Source: Myxococcales bacterium (GTDB lineage Bacteria > Myxococcota_A > Polyangia > Haliangiales > Haliangiaceae). Taken from it: 64,000 nt of DNA. Both the position numbers and the translations under genes were made by a program. The notes beneath the pieces are model-generated. The model searched no databases. It saw only the letters and a list, made by a program, of their open reading frames with translations, and was not told where the DNA came from. This document shows positions 39,611-49,430 of the stretch, one piece after another. The stretch is from the NCBI GenBank assembly GCA_016706545.1, contig JADJJK010000077.1, forward strand, positions 124,001 through 188,000. The letters are read 5' to 3'. Within the stretch, counting starts at the first letter, position 1; each line of letters opens with the position of its first letter.

Positions 39611-40831
39611 TCAAGGCGCGGCGGGGGCGCCCGGGCGCGGCGGCGTGTGGCTCGACGTCAGGGTCAGCGCGCCCAGGTCCTCGGTGATCGTCTCGTGGAC
39701 GGCTCCGTCGGCGAGACGCAGGCGCTGGTGCGCGCGCGCCTCCAGGGTGAGCTGACCGGCGGTGGGCAACGGGGCGGTCAGCTCCAGCTCCACCGCGCCG
39801 GTGACCTCGCGGAAGAGCGCCACCAGGTCGAGCGCCGCGCCCGGCGGCAGCCCTGGCACCTCCACCCGCTGTTCTTCTCCCACCCGGCGCAGCGTGAGCT
39901 CCACGGTGAGGCGGCCGTCTCGCGCCGCCACCAGGTGATAGCGCGCGGTCTGCTTGACCACGCCCAGGCCCTGGCGCAGCACGGTGACCACCGTCCAGCG
40001 CGCGCCCACGCCAACCGGCTCCTCGGGCAGCGGGATGGTCAGCCCGAGCAGCCGCTGGGTCAGCTCGTCGAGCTCGGGCCGCGTGGTCTGGCGCAGCGGG
40101 TCCTCGGCGAGCGCCACTGCGTCGAGAGTTCCCCGGTCGTCCAGCCGGAGCTGCGCGCGTCGGCCCTGCAACAAGGCTCGCCAGCGGGCGAGGTAGGGCT
40201 CCGCGCTGGGACCGGCGCTGGCCGCGGCGCTGGCGGCTTCGTCGAGCGTGGCGGGGAGGCCGCGCCAGTACAGCGCGGCGGGCGCGGCGCTGTGTCCGGT
40301 AGCCGGACTGACCCGCACGGCGAAGGGCTCCGTGAACGCCGGCACCGCGGCGAGCTCCGCGTGGGCACCGCCGGTGAGCACGCGAGCGCGCAGCCGGGCC
40401 TGCACCGCGTAGCTGCGCTCGACGGCGTCCAGCGCGTAGCGCAGGCGCGCGCGCGGCGCCTGTCCTGCGCTCTGCACCTTGAACGACTCGCGCAGCGGCA
40501 ACGTCAGCGCGGGCGCTGGCATGGCGCGCAGCGCCGGCCGCGGGAGCTGGCGCACCCATGGGGCTTGCGTCTGCGAGCCGGCCTGCGGCGCCGGGGCCAC
40601 CCGGCTAGCCGGGCCAGCCCAAGCTGCGTGGTCTGGGTGGTCTGGGTGGTCTGCGTGGTCTGTGGGGGCGGCGCGGTCTGCGGGGGCCGGCGCTGGCGCG
40701 CCGCGCGGCTTGCTGGAACAACCGGCGAGGCAAGCGGCCCAGACGACTGCGACGACGGCGACTGCGACGATGCCCCTGACGACGGCGGCGCGGCGCCTCG
40801 GGCCGAGGCGCGCGTCCACGCTTGCCAGCAT
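39611..40831 (-). CDS. Lipoprotein of unknown function, large beta-rich domain
   Basis: The protein is 406 aa with start ATG 40831 (MLASVDARLGPRRRAAVVRG), leader VAVAVVAVVWAACLAGCSS with lipobox LAGC; a longer N-terminus to 40918 is open but Arg-rich. A short Asp/His/Pro repeat (DHADHPDHPDHA, from GTGGTCTGG-type DNA repeats near 40628-40663) precedes a long strand-rich region, including LRLDDRGTLDAVAL...LGLTIPLPEEPVGVGARWTVVTV...KQTARYHLVAARDGRLTVELTLRRVGEE. The layout, a measured quantity with 'PVGVGARW' and paired long strands, resembles DUF6263-like lipoproteins. Function unknown. Confidence 0.62.
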   Translation of the reverse strand: MLASVDARLGPRRRAAVVRGIVAVAVVAVVWAACLAGCSSKPRGAPAPAPADRAAPTDHADHPDHPDHAAWAGPASRVAPAPQAGSQTQAPWVRQLPRPALRAMPAPALTLPLRESFKVQSAGQAPRARLRYALDAVERSYAVQARLRARVLTGGAHAELAAVPAFTEPFAVRVSPATGHSAAPAALYWRGLPATLDEAASAAASAGPSAEPYLARWRALLQGRRAQLRLDDRGTLDAVALAEDPLRQTTRPELDELTQRLLGLTIPLPEEPVGVGARWTVVTVLRQGLGVVKQTARYHLVAARDGRLTVELTLRRVGEEQRVEVPGLPPGAALDLVALFREVTGAVELELTAPLPTAGQLTLEARAHQRLRLADGAVHETITEDLGALTLTSSHTPPRPGAPAAP

Positions 40832-41006
40832 CGGCGCTAGCTGGCGCGTCGCGAGCTGGCCTGGCGCAGGCCAGCGTGTCGGCCTGGCGCAGATCCGCCG
40901 CGGGCGCAGAGCGAGCATATGCTCAGGGGTTTCGGCCGCATCGTGCCGGCCACAAGGGGCGGGCTTGGGCGCGCGGTCCCGCGAGGCGGCGCTTCTGCCG
41001 AGCCGC

Positions 41007-42395
41007 TCAGCGTCGGCGTCGGGGCGGCGGTCGCGGGGCGCCCGCGCTGGTCTCGCCTGCCGCCGGACCTGGCTGCGGCCGGTGCGCGATCAGGGAGAAG
41101 CTGACGTGGTGCCAGGTCCCCGGCTCCTTGATCGGCGGCAGATCCAGCTTGAGCGTCACAGGTAGAAGGCAGCGCTCCGCTTGCTCCAGCGCCGCTTCGC
41201 TTGGGTCGCCGAAGGCCACATCTTGCGTCACCGCGAGCCCTGGCGCGGGCGGGACCGAGCGGATGCCGGGGCCGGTCGCCGGAGGGCGAGACCGGGTGAC
41301 GCGCAAGGTGAACGCCACCGCAGGCAGCGCGGCCACGCAGGCCGCGAGCTGCGGCATCGCCTTTCGGACCGCGGCGGTGGCCACCACGGCGTCGAGCGGC
41401 GCCGGTCCAGAGCGCGCGACGTCCAGCGGAAACGCGGTCTGCTCGAGCAGCTCCACGTGCTCGCGCGCGCGTCGGGTCCACAGGCCGTCGGGCCGGGTCA
41501 TGACCACGCCGCGGAAGTACGCGAGCGCCAGCTCCGGCCGGTTGGAGCTCTCCCAGCCAAGCCCCATCAGATACTGCTCGTCCGCCTTGGACACAAAGGG
41601 CACCGCGGGGCTGGTGAGCTGGCGCAAGAAGCGATCGCTTAGCGCCGCTGCCTGCGCGGCCTCGCTGGCCAGCGCGGTCTGCCGCCCGCGATCATAGGCC
41701 AGCGCGCGCAGCCACGAGTTGAGCGCGCTGGGCGTGGACTCGCCGCTTGCCTCCGTGCTGGCCACGAGCGCCTCCAGCCCTTCGCGCAGCTTGCCCATGG
41801 CGATGCGCGTCTCGCCGAGCCGCAGCCACTCCTGCACGCCTGGCGTGCGCGCCACCGCGCGATCGAGCGCGACCTCCGCGTCGGCCAGGTGGCCGTCTCG
41901 CGCCAGGCAGATGCCCAGGCCAAGCAGCGGGTTGTCGCCGTAGCGCAGCTCCGGATCCGCCGTGAACTTGGGGTCCAGCTCCAGGGCCTTGCGGAAGTCG
42001 GCGGCGCACTCATGCCAGCGCGCGAGCTGCTCGAGCGCCACCGCGCGGAAGAAGTACGCGCTGGGCTCGGTGGGCCGCAGCGCGATGGCGGCGCTGGCCT
42101 TGTCCGCCGCCGCCTGCAGCTCGGCGGGCGTGCGTCCGGCGATCAGCCGGCGAGCCTCTGCCAGGAGCCGGGCCTGCGGAGCGCGCGCTGGCTCGGCGGC
42201 CTGTTCCCAGAGCTGCGAGGTCTGGTCTTGCTCCCGGTCGCGGTCCTTGGGCGGCGCCGGGTAGCGCGAAGATTGCGCGTGCGCCGAGCTGGCATCGAGA
42301 CCCAGCGGCGCGAGCAGCGCGAGCAGCGTGAGCAGCGCCAGCTCGGTGCGACCCGTCGCGCGCAGGGGCGTGCTCGCCTGCTTGGACGCCATCAA
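41007..42395 (-). CDS. Exported TPR protein, second gene of a TPR pair
   Basis: The protein is 462 aa with start ATG 42395, which overlaps the preceding gene's stop by four bases. A signal peptide (LALLTLLALLAPLGLDASSAHAQ) is followed by about five TPR units, including ADKASAAIALRPTEPSAYFFRAVALEQLARWHECAADFRKALELDPKF and DAEVALDRAVARTPGVQEWLRLGETRIAMGKLREGLEAL. The final part is a strand-rich region with paired Cys (MPQLAACVAALPAVAFTLRV, AERCLLPVTLKLDLPPIKEPGTWHHVSFSLI). It is probably a periplasmic scaffold acting with its upstream TPR neighbour. Confidence 0.78.
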   Translation of the reverse strand: MMASKQASTPLRATGRTELALLTLLALLAPLGLDASSAHAQSSRYPAPPKDRDREQDQTSQLWEQAAEPARAPQARLLAEARRLIAGRTPAELQAAADKASAAIALRPTEPSAYFFRAVALEQLARWHECAADFRKALELDPKFTADPELRYGDNPLLGLGICLARDGHLADAEVALDRAVARTPGVQEWLRLGETRIAMGKLREGLEALVASTEASGESTPSALNSWLRALAYDRGRQTALASEAAQAAALSDRFLRQLTSPAVPFVSKADEQYLMGLGWESSNRPELALAYFRGVVMTRPDGLWTRRAREHVELLEQTAFPLDVARSGPAPLDAVVATAAVRKAMPQLAACVAALPAVAFTLRVTRSRPPATGPGIRSVPPAPGLAVTQDVAFGDPSEAALEQAERCLLPVTLKLDLPPIKEPGTWHHVSFSLIAHRPQPGPAAGETSAGAPRPPPRRRR

Positions 42396-43495
42396 CGCAC
42401 AGCTCGCGTCACGGCTCGCGTCAAGGCAGCCCGGTTGGCGGCGGCGCGCGGCGCGAACTGCGGGTGCGCGTTGCTCTGCTCGAACTGCCGGTACGCCGCG
42501 ATGGCGCCGTTGATGTCGCCGCGCGTCTCGGCGATGAGGGCGCGGTAGTAGTGGACCTCGCCCTGGGGGACATAGAAGGTGTCGCCGCGGAGGACATCTT
42601 CTTCCCAGGACGCCACCGCGTCAGGGCCCAGCTCGCGGATCAGGGTGCGCGCCTCCACGCCGCGCTCATCGCGATCCATCGCCACCGCCAGCCCCAAGAG
42701 GATGCTCGCGGTGGAGGCGTGGCGCTGCGCCAGCCGGTAGGTGGCGATGGCCTCCTCGAGGTCGCCGATCATCATCAGCGCCTCGGCCAGGTTGCCGTAC
42801 GTCAGCTCCCAGCGCTGCCGCAGGCCTGCGCTGCGCGCGATGATGGCGCGGTAGTCGGCGATGGCGCGCTCGAGGTACTCGCGCGTCTTGGCGGGCGTGG
42901 CGTGGCCCGAGAGCCGGGTGTACAAGATGGCGCGATCGCCCAGCAGCGAGGTGAGCCGGGGGTCCAGCGGCGAGAGCGCCTCGAACGCCTCGAGCTCCTC
43001 GACGATCTCGGTGGCGATCGCTGGATCGAACTGGCACTGCGCGCAGCTATGCAGCGCGAAGAAGGTGAAGACCGCCAGGTAGTAGTGTGGCTCGGCGACC
43101 GTCGGGCGGATCCTCGCGGCGCGCTGGAAGGCGCGGCGCGCTTCCTGGGTGAGCTGCCGGCGCTGCAACGGCGGCAGCGGCTCGACGTCTCGCTGGCGTC
43201 CCTCGCCGAGCACCAGGCTCGCTTGCTGGTGGCCGCGCTGCATCTCTGCCTGGTAGCGCTCGAGGCGCGCCGCTTCCTCCGGCTCTTGCGTGACCTGCTC
43301 CCAGAAGGACGGATCGGCGTGGGCGGTCCGGGGCGTACACGTGGAAGATCGCGAAGCGCCCCACGAGCCCGCCAGCCAGGGGGCCATCGCGGCGACCAAG
43401 GTCAGCGCCGCGCGGCGCAGCTTGCGCCTCCGCGCGTGGCGCGGCGTTCGCGGCGCAGGCGGGGGCCAGGCGGAGGAGTCGGTTGGCTGGGACAT
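42392..43495 (-). CDS. TPR protein, first gene of a TPR pair
   Basis: The protein is 367 aa with start ATG 43495 (MSQPTDSSAWPPP). An Arg-rich N-terminus and one hydrophobic stretch (LRRAALTLVAAMAPWLAGSWG) look like a long signal or membrane anchor. The rest is TPR-like: ARRAFQRAARIRPTVAEPHYYLAVFTFFALHSCAQCQFDPAIATEIVEELEAFEALSPLDPRL and RQRWELTYGNLAEALMMIGDLEEAIATYRLAQRHA. A C-x2-C pair (HSCAQC) sits between repeats. The stop/start overlap with 41007-42395 implies coupled synthesis. Confidence 0.75.
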   Translation of the reverse strand: MSQPTDSSAWPPPAPRTPRHARRRKLRRAALTLVAAMAPWLAGSWGASRSSTCTPRTAHADPSFWEQVTQEPEEAARLERYQAEMQRGHQQASLVLGEGRQRDVEPLPPLQRRQLTQEARRAFQRAARIRPTVAEPHYYLAVFTFFALHSCAQCQFDPAIATEIVEELEAFEALSPLDPRLTSLLGDRAILYTRLSGHATPAKTREYLERAIADYRAIIARSAGLRQRWELTYGNLAEALMMIGDLEEAIATYRLAQRHASTASILLGLAVAMDRDERGVEARTLIRELGPDAVASWEEDVLRGDTFYVPQGEVHYYRALIAETRGDINGAIAAYRQFEQSNAHPQFAPRAAANRAALTRAVTRAVR

Positions 43496-43774
43496 GGCAG
43501 GCACCGCGACGTGATGGAGTATGCGCTGAGCGGATGCCTGACGCCACGGCGGCGGTGCGCCGGGCGTGGCCACGCGCTCGGCGCGCGTGGGCCAGGCGCC
43601 AGGCGGAAGGCCTGCGGCCATTCCTGCAGCAGCGCGACCGGAGCCGAGCCGCTGCAGAAAAGGCGGCAGGCGCTTGCCTTGGCGCGGTGCGTCGTGGGAC
43701 TGCTGTCCCCACGCTGGAGCACGCGACCGTGTGCGTCAGACCCCAGCGCTGACTTCGGCTCTCAAGATTTCAAC

Positions 43775-44783
43775 ATGTTGAACACAGCTCGTAGCTGGCC
43801 CGCAGGTTGCGTTACCAAGTTGGCAGTGCAAGACGATTCGGGCATTCCTGACGAGCCGCTACTTTGTGCACGTGCGCTGTTTCAAGCGGGGCACTTCGCG
43901 GGGGTAGTGGCGGTGTGTAGCCAGGCGTTGGAGCGGACGCCCATGCAGGTCCAGCTACTGCTGGAGCGAGCCTGCGCGTGGATCGCGCTGTGGCGCGCCG
44001 ACCAGGCGTACGCCGATCTCCATGAGGTGTTGCTGCTCGATCCCCGGTGCGTGCGCGCGTACTGCGTTCTTGGCCAGCTCCTGGTGCAGGGGGGCAAGCT
44101 CACTGGAGCGCGCGATGCCTTCCGTCGCGCCTTGGCGCTGGATGCCACCACGGAGGAGGCGCGCGTGGGCCTCGCGGCTGTCGAGTCCAGGTTGGTTGCG
44201 GTGTCGCAGGGGCAGGACCGCGCTGCTCGCCGCCCCGCGACCCTGCCTGGGACCGCGCGGCCACATGGTCGCCGCAGCCTGACCTCGCCCACCGGGCACT
44301 CGGTCGCGACCTTGACCACGCTCATTCGCCGCTCGCCCGATCGCCCCGCCACGTCGGCAACATCCGGGATGGTTCACCGTCGGTCTTCTGCGGCGATCTC
44401 GGCGACGACTTCGGCGACGACTTCGCCGACGGCTTCGGTCGACCTGGCGCTCCAGAACTCGCCCGACGCGGCCCCGGTCTCGGCGCGCAGCCGCGAGAAG
44501 ACCGCGCCCTACCGCGCGCCGCTTGGCGCGCCTCACGCTCGCACCAGCAGCGCGCCCCGCGCCACCACCAGCGCCGGACACGGGAGCCCGCGGGCTGCCA
44601 CCGCGCCGCTGCCGCGCGCCGCCACTGCGCCCGCGCTGCGCCGCCACTGCGCCCGCGCTGCGCGCGACGACCGCGCCGTTGTCGCGCGCCACGACCTCGC
44701 CGGTGCCGCGCGCCACGACCAGCCCCATGGTCGACCGCTCCGGCCCCATCGCCTCGCCAGGCAAGCCACACCGCGCCGAGTGA
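43775..44783 (+). CDS. TPR protein with Pro/Ala/Thr repeat tail, frame ambiguous at the 3' end
   Basis: ATG 43775 starts MLNTARSWPAGCVTKLAV. Residues 30-145 are three TPR units (CARALFQAGHFAGVVAVCSQALERTPMQ, LLLERACAWIALWRADQAYADLHEVLLLDPRC, AYCVLGQLLVQGGKLTGARDAFRRALALDATT). A long disordered Ser/Thr/Pro/Ala tail follows. Near 44640-44665 a 22-bp duplicated segment (CCGCCACTGCGCCCGCGCTGCG) coincides with loss of frame: one frame runs on to 45019 as Arg-rich random sequence. The neighbouring frame continues the repeat (ATAPALRATTAPLSRATTSPVPRATTSPMVDRSGPIASPGKPHRAE) and stops at 44783. I prefer the latter. Confidence 0.6.
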
Positions 44784-45068
44784 GGCCCCGTCGAGGCAGG
44801 CCGCCCGGCGCCGGAGCTGCCTTGGTCTCCGCTTGGTCTCCGTCTGCTGTCTGCGGTGCGCGGCGGTGCGGCGTTGTGTCGCGCGCGCGCGGCGGTGCGC
44901 GCGAGCCTGTGGAGCTTGAAACAGCGCGCTGGGGAGCGCAAGCGGAGCGCGCTCGGTGGCAACTAGAGGTCGTCTCGCAGCTGTGCTGGCGGCTGGGTAG
45001 TTTGTGCGACCGCGAGTGAGCTTCTTAATTCGCCACCTGGGACATAGTCTTGATCACGGCACATCATC

Positions 45069-46040
45069 ATGGCGTGCTCTGCTCAGATCCGGCAACGTGT
45101 TCCTGGTTCAGACCGAGACCGGGCGGGGACGCACAAGCCCCTGGACTTCGACGCCAAGTGGGGGCGGGCTGGGGTGACTGAGGGGACACCAGCTATATGT
45201 CGCCGGAGCAATGCCGGAGCGGGCCGCTCGCCGACGCGCTCTGACCTGTACCCAGCATCTTCTAGAGCTCGACCGGACGCCCGCCGTTTGTCGCCAGCGA
45301 CGAGCCTGATGGCCCACCACATGATTCGCCGCCGTCCGCGCTCGTTGCTGCCGGAGTCCCAGCGTCGGTTGAGTCTGCTGCGCCTCCGGCCAAGGACCCA
45401 AGCACGCCGAGCGCCGCCGCGATCACCGAGCTGGACGCTTGGGCCGCGACCAGAAGCCAGGCGCCGGGCGCCCTGGCCACCCACGCGCCGGGGCCCGAGC
45501 GGCTCGACCGGCATCCTGTCTGCGCCGCTGTCCACCGGCAGTTCGTCGTCGATCAATCGGCGGCGACGCTGGCTCTGGCTCGCGGCGGCGGTGGTGCCGG
45601 TGGCCGCGGTCGTCGTGTGGATGGCGCTGAGCGAGCCCGCTCGGCCGCTCACGCAGCCTGGCGCCGCCCCCGAGGGCTCGGCGCCAACCCCGGCCGCACC
45701 TTCCGCGCCGCCGCCGCCGGCCGGTGCGCCCCCCGTGGAGGAGCCAGGGGCAGGCGGCGGCGGCGCCGCCGCGCCTGGTGCTCTTGCAGTTCCTGATCCG
45801 CCCCGAGAGCGCGCGGTACGAGCTCTTGGTGGACGGCAAGAAGCTCTCGGAACCTCAGGTCGAACTCCCGATGAGCCGTGGCCAGAAGGTCGAACTGGAG
45901 GTCGTCGCCAAGGGCTACCTGCCTGCAAGGGGACAGACGACGCGAGCTGGAGCGCGATGGGACCGCCCCGCGTGGCTGCGCCAGCCGGCGCGGGACCGGG
46001 TCGACGAGCTCGACGAGGTTCGAGCAGGGGACGAGACAAG
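45069..46040 (+). pseudogene. Decayed Ser/Thr kinase with membrane helix and PEGA-like tail
   Basis: Pieces of a kinase appear in different frames: SGNVFLVQTE (catalytic-loop end), KPLDFDAKWGRAGVTEGTP (DFG region, here DFD), SYMSPEQCRSGPLADAL (APE region, SPE), followed by TGRPPFVASDEPDGPP. Farther on, a membrane helix (RRRWLWLAAAVVPVAAVVVWMAL) and a Pro-rich linker lead to a PEGA-like segment (FLIRPESARYELLVDGKKLSEPQVELPMSRGQKVELEVVAKGYLPARG). The N-lobe is absent and several frame changes and stops break it. Read as a membrane receptor kinase pseudogene unless the sequence is faulty. Confidence 0.7.
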
Positions 46041-46049
46041 GAGGCGAAG

Positions 46050-46987
46050 ATGCAGGTTCGAGTCGGACTCATCGTCTGGGGGATCACGGGTCTGCTGTGC
46101 GCTAGCGCGCCGGTTGCGCTCGCACAACGCGGCGGAAAGGCGCAACCGGAGACCGCAGAGGCGGTCGCAAAGGAGCGCGCCACCGCGTTGCTCGCGCAAG
46201 GCAACGGCAAGCTCGATCAAGGCCTGTACGTCGAGGCGCTCGCGTTGTTCGAGCAGGCCTTCCACGTTCCCCAGCCCCAAGCTCCACTTCAATCTGGCGC
46301 AGACCTTGTATGAACTCGGGCGTCACCCGGAGGCGCTCCTCCACTACGAGCAGTTCCTCCAAGGGGTCTCGGAGCGTGAGATGTCCGCGCAGTGGCAGCG
46401 CGCGAACCGTCGCGTGTTCGAGCTGCAAGGCAAGGTCGCCACGGTCGTCGTGCAGTGCAGCGCGTCCGGCGCCGAGGTCAAGCTGGACGGCGCGGTCGTT
46501 GGCGCCACGCCGCTGTCGGCGCCGCTGCGGCTGTCGCCCGGGCGTCATGTCCTGATCCTCGACAAGGCAGAGCACGAGCGCCACGTGGTGGAGCTGGAGC
46601 TGCGCGGTGGAGATATCCGCACCGAGCGCGTGGAGCTGCTCACCGCCGAGCAGGCGGTGCAGCGCCGCGCGGAGTTCCAGCGCGTCGAGGCTGCCCGGCA
46701 CGCCGCCGAGCGCAAGCTCCTGGGCGAGCGCGAAGCCGGCCAGCGGGCGTCGATGCGACGACGCTCGACGCTGCGCACCGCGGGCTGGGTGACCGTCGGC
46801 GGCGCCGCCGTCGCCATCGGCGCTGGTGTCGCAGAGATCCGCGGCGCGCCGCCGCGGAGGTGTCGGACGCCCGGAGGGGACGCGGTGGAGCTGCAAGCCT
46901 GCATGACGACCACACCGCCGCGCCCTCAATGCCACCGCTGTGGCGAGCCTGGCTGCGCTCGCTGTGGAGCTGGCCTCCTGTCGCTAG
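46050..46987 (+). pseudogene. TPR-PEGA exported protein with two apparent frameshifts
   Basis: ATG 46050 opens a good signal peptide (MQVRVGLIVWGITGLLCASAPVALAQ) and a TPR start (ATALLAQGNGKLDQGLYVEALALFEQAFHVP). At about 46265-46280, in a C-rich stretch, coding moves one frame and continues SPKLHFNLAQTLYELGRHPEALLHYEQFL, then a PEGA domain (CSASGAEVKLDGAVVGATPLSAPLRLSPGRHVLILDKAEHERHVVELEL), a charged helix and a membrane segment (GWVTVGGAAVAIGAG). A second break near 46850-46925 leads to ALNATAVASLAALAVELASCR and a stop at 46987. Domain order is that of myxobacterial TPR-PEGA envelope proteins. Indel errors are as likely as true decay. Confidence 0.65.
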
Positions 46988-47062
46988 TTCAGACGCGTTG
47001 GTACCCGAGGGTCCGCTGACGGCAGGGCCTGAGCGCCAGGGAGGTTCCGAGTGCTTCGTCAG

Positions 47063-49389
47063 ATGAGGCGAATCGCAACACGCATCTCGCTCCGCGCTCA
47101 CCTGCGGGCTGGCGCTTGCGAGCGCGCTGCTCGCTGGCGTCATCGGCGCCTGCTCCGCCGATCTGCACGAGGGGACCTACACATGCACGCCCGACAGCGC
47201 CAGCAACTGTCCGCCGGGCTGGCTGTGCGAGTGTCGCGGCGCCAAGTGCGACTGGCGCTGCTACGCGAGCGCTGGCGGCTCTCGTGCGGACGAGGTGCTG
47301 GGCCCCGGCGAAGAGTGTGATGGCGAGGCGATCTCGACGCAGCACCGCTGCGCGACGGGCTTCACGTACTGTCTCGCTGACTGCACCGTGGCCTGCACCC
47401 AGTGTGGCGACGGCGAGGCAGAGACCACGCCCACGGGCACCGAGCTCTGTGATGACGGCAACCTGCTGTCGCACGATGGGTGCAGCAGCACGTGCCTGCC
47501 CGAGGACCCGGCGTGGCGGGAGCTCGCAAGCGCCGCCGGACGCCGGCGTGGGCGCTGGTGAGAGGGGTCAATCGAGCGCGCGATCCGGCCATCTACAAGC
47601 GACACCTGGGAGGGGATGGCCGTGGCTCCAGGTATCCGTCGGCGGTCCGGGATGCCAGGCGCGCGCGGCGCAAGGTCGTGTTAGCTGGGAGGCGCGGCGC
47701 GCAGCACCGGCGACCCTGCGATCTGGGAGTGGGATGGCGCGCGATGGCGGCGGATCGCTGCCGTGTCGCCCGGCCCCGCGGGGATCGTGGGACACCAGCT
47801 CGCGTACGACGCGCGTCGCGATCGCGTGGTGTTCTTTGGCAGCTCGACCAGCAGCGAGAGCGAGACCTGGGAGTGGGACGGCGGTCAGCGCACGTGGGCC
47901 AAGATCGCCCCGACGGGAGCTGCGCCACCTCCTCGTGGCTTCGCCGGCATGACCTATGATCCGGTGAGGGGCAAGGTGGTGCTCTATGGAGGCACGGGCG
48001 CGTCTCAGCCACTGGGCGATCTCTGGGAGTGGGATGGCGCGGCTCGTACCTGGTCTGCCGTCGAGCCGGCCAACACGCCGCCAGCGCCGGGGCAAGTCGA
48101 GGCTATGTTCTACGACCTTGCGCAGAAGAAGATCGTCGTGGTGAGTTCGGTCAGCGAGATCTGGACGTGGGACGGCGGCGCGCGGTCGTGGTCGCGCTCC
48201 ACCGTGGTCGCGCCGCTTCCTGAACCTCGCACACGGTTCGCGATGGCCTACGTCCCGCCCGGTCGGGCCGCCGTCCTCTTCGGCGGGATGGCCCTCACCG
48301 ACACCTGGCTGTGGAGCGGCACCGCCTGGACCGAGGCTCGGAGCGCCTTCCCCGTCCCGTCGGCGAACGGGGCCTTGGTGTACGATCCCACGCAGGCGCG
48401 AGTGCTCGCGGTGAAGCACGGGGCGACCATCGAGACCTGGGAGTGGAAAGACCAGGTGTGGACGCAGCTCGTCTCCACCGGGGCTACCCCGGCGACGCTC
48501 GTGCCGCGAAACGTGGCCTTCGATCCGCGGCGTCAGCGGCTGTTTGGGTTTCGCGGGTCCCCACGGAGGCGTGGGAATGGAACGGCTCCCAGTGGGCGAT
48601 GGTGGCCACCCGCCCGTGTTTGCACGCCTTACTCGTCGGTCGTCTACGATCCAACCGATCGCCGCATCCAGGTCTTTGTCGGCAACGCCACCATCGATCA
48701 GGCCAAGTGGAACGGCACGCAGTGGCAGCTTGGCGCGCTGCTCGGCGCTCGTCGCCTCGGCGCGGCCCTCGCGGTCGATCCCGCGCGCAACCGCACCGTG
48801 CTGTTCAGCGGCTTCGATGGCTCCCTCACCAGAGAGGAGACCTGGGAGCTGTCCGGAACCTCCTGGAGCCGCCGGAACCCCGGACAGAGCCCTCGTCCGA
48901 CGGACAGCGCGATGATGACCTACCACCCCGGGCGCCGACGCTCGATCCTGGTGGCAGACAGCCGTACCTGGGAGTGGGACGGCGACGATTGGCGGAATAT
49001 CACGCCGGTCACGCGGCCCGTCCTTCGTCAGCAACCTCGCCTATGACGCCAGCCAGCAGTCCGTCGTCGGACAGCTCCGGCGGCAGTGGTCGCTGCGCTA
49101 CGAGTCGGCGCAGACTCCCGACGAGAACTGCCACGCAGGCGTCGACGTGGATCGCGATGGGCTCATCGGCTGCGCGGACCCGGACTGCTGGGCCTACTGC
49201 TCGCCGTTCTGTCCTCCTGGCCAGCCCTGCGACGCGGCCGATCGTCGCTGCGGCGACGGCACCTGCAGCGCGGCGCTCGAGACCTGCCAGGCCTGCCCCC
49301 AGGACTGCGGCGCCTGCCCATCGGTGTGCGGCGACTACGCCTGCACCGCGGGCGAGAGCGCGGCGAGCTGCGCCGGGGACTGTCCGTAG
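47063..49389 (+). pseudogene. Cys-rich kelch-repeat lipoprotein with multiple frame changes
   Basis: The gene would start at ATG 47063 (MRRIATRISLR) and after one frame step read a lipoprotein leader (LTCGLALASALLAGVIGACSADLHEG). A Cys-rich myxobacterial module follows (CPPGWLCECRGAKCDWRCY, CGDGEAETTPTGTELCDDGNLLSHDGCSSTC). From about 47690, kelch-type beta-propeller repeats run to about 49010 (DPAIWEWDG, RTWAKIAPTGAAPPPRGFAGMTYDPVRGKVVLYGG, ETWEWDG). The end is another Cys module (DENCHAGVDVDRDGLIGCADPDCWAYCSPFCPPGQPCDAADRRCGDGTC...CAGDCP) stopping at 49389. Frame changes occur near 47095, 47560-47700, 48555, 48600, 48635 and 49025. The full design is a secreted adhesive or sugar-binding propeller. 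Confidence 0.7.
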
Positions 49390-49430
49390 GAGTCGTCGCG
49401 GACCCGGCGTCGAGGCTATAGTGCGCGCAG

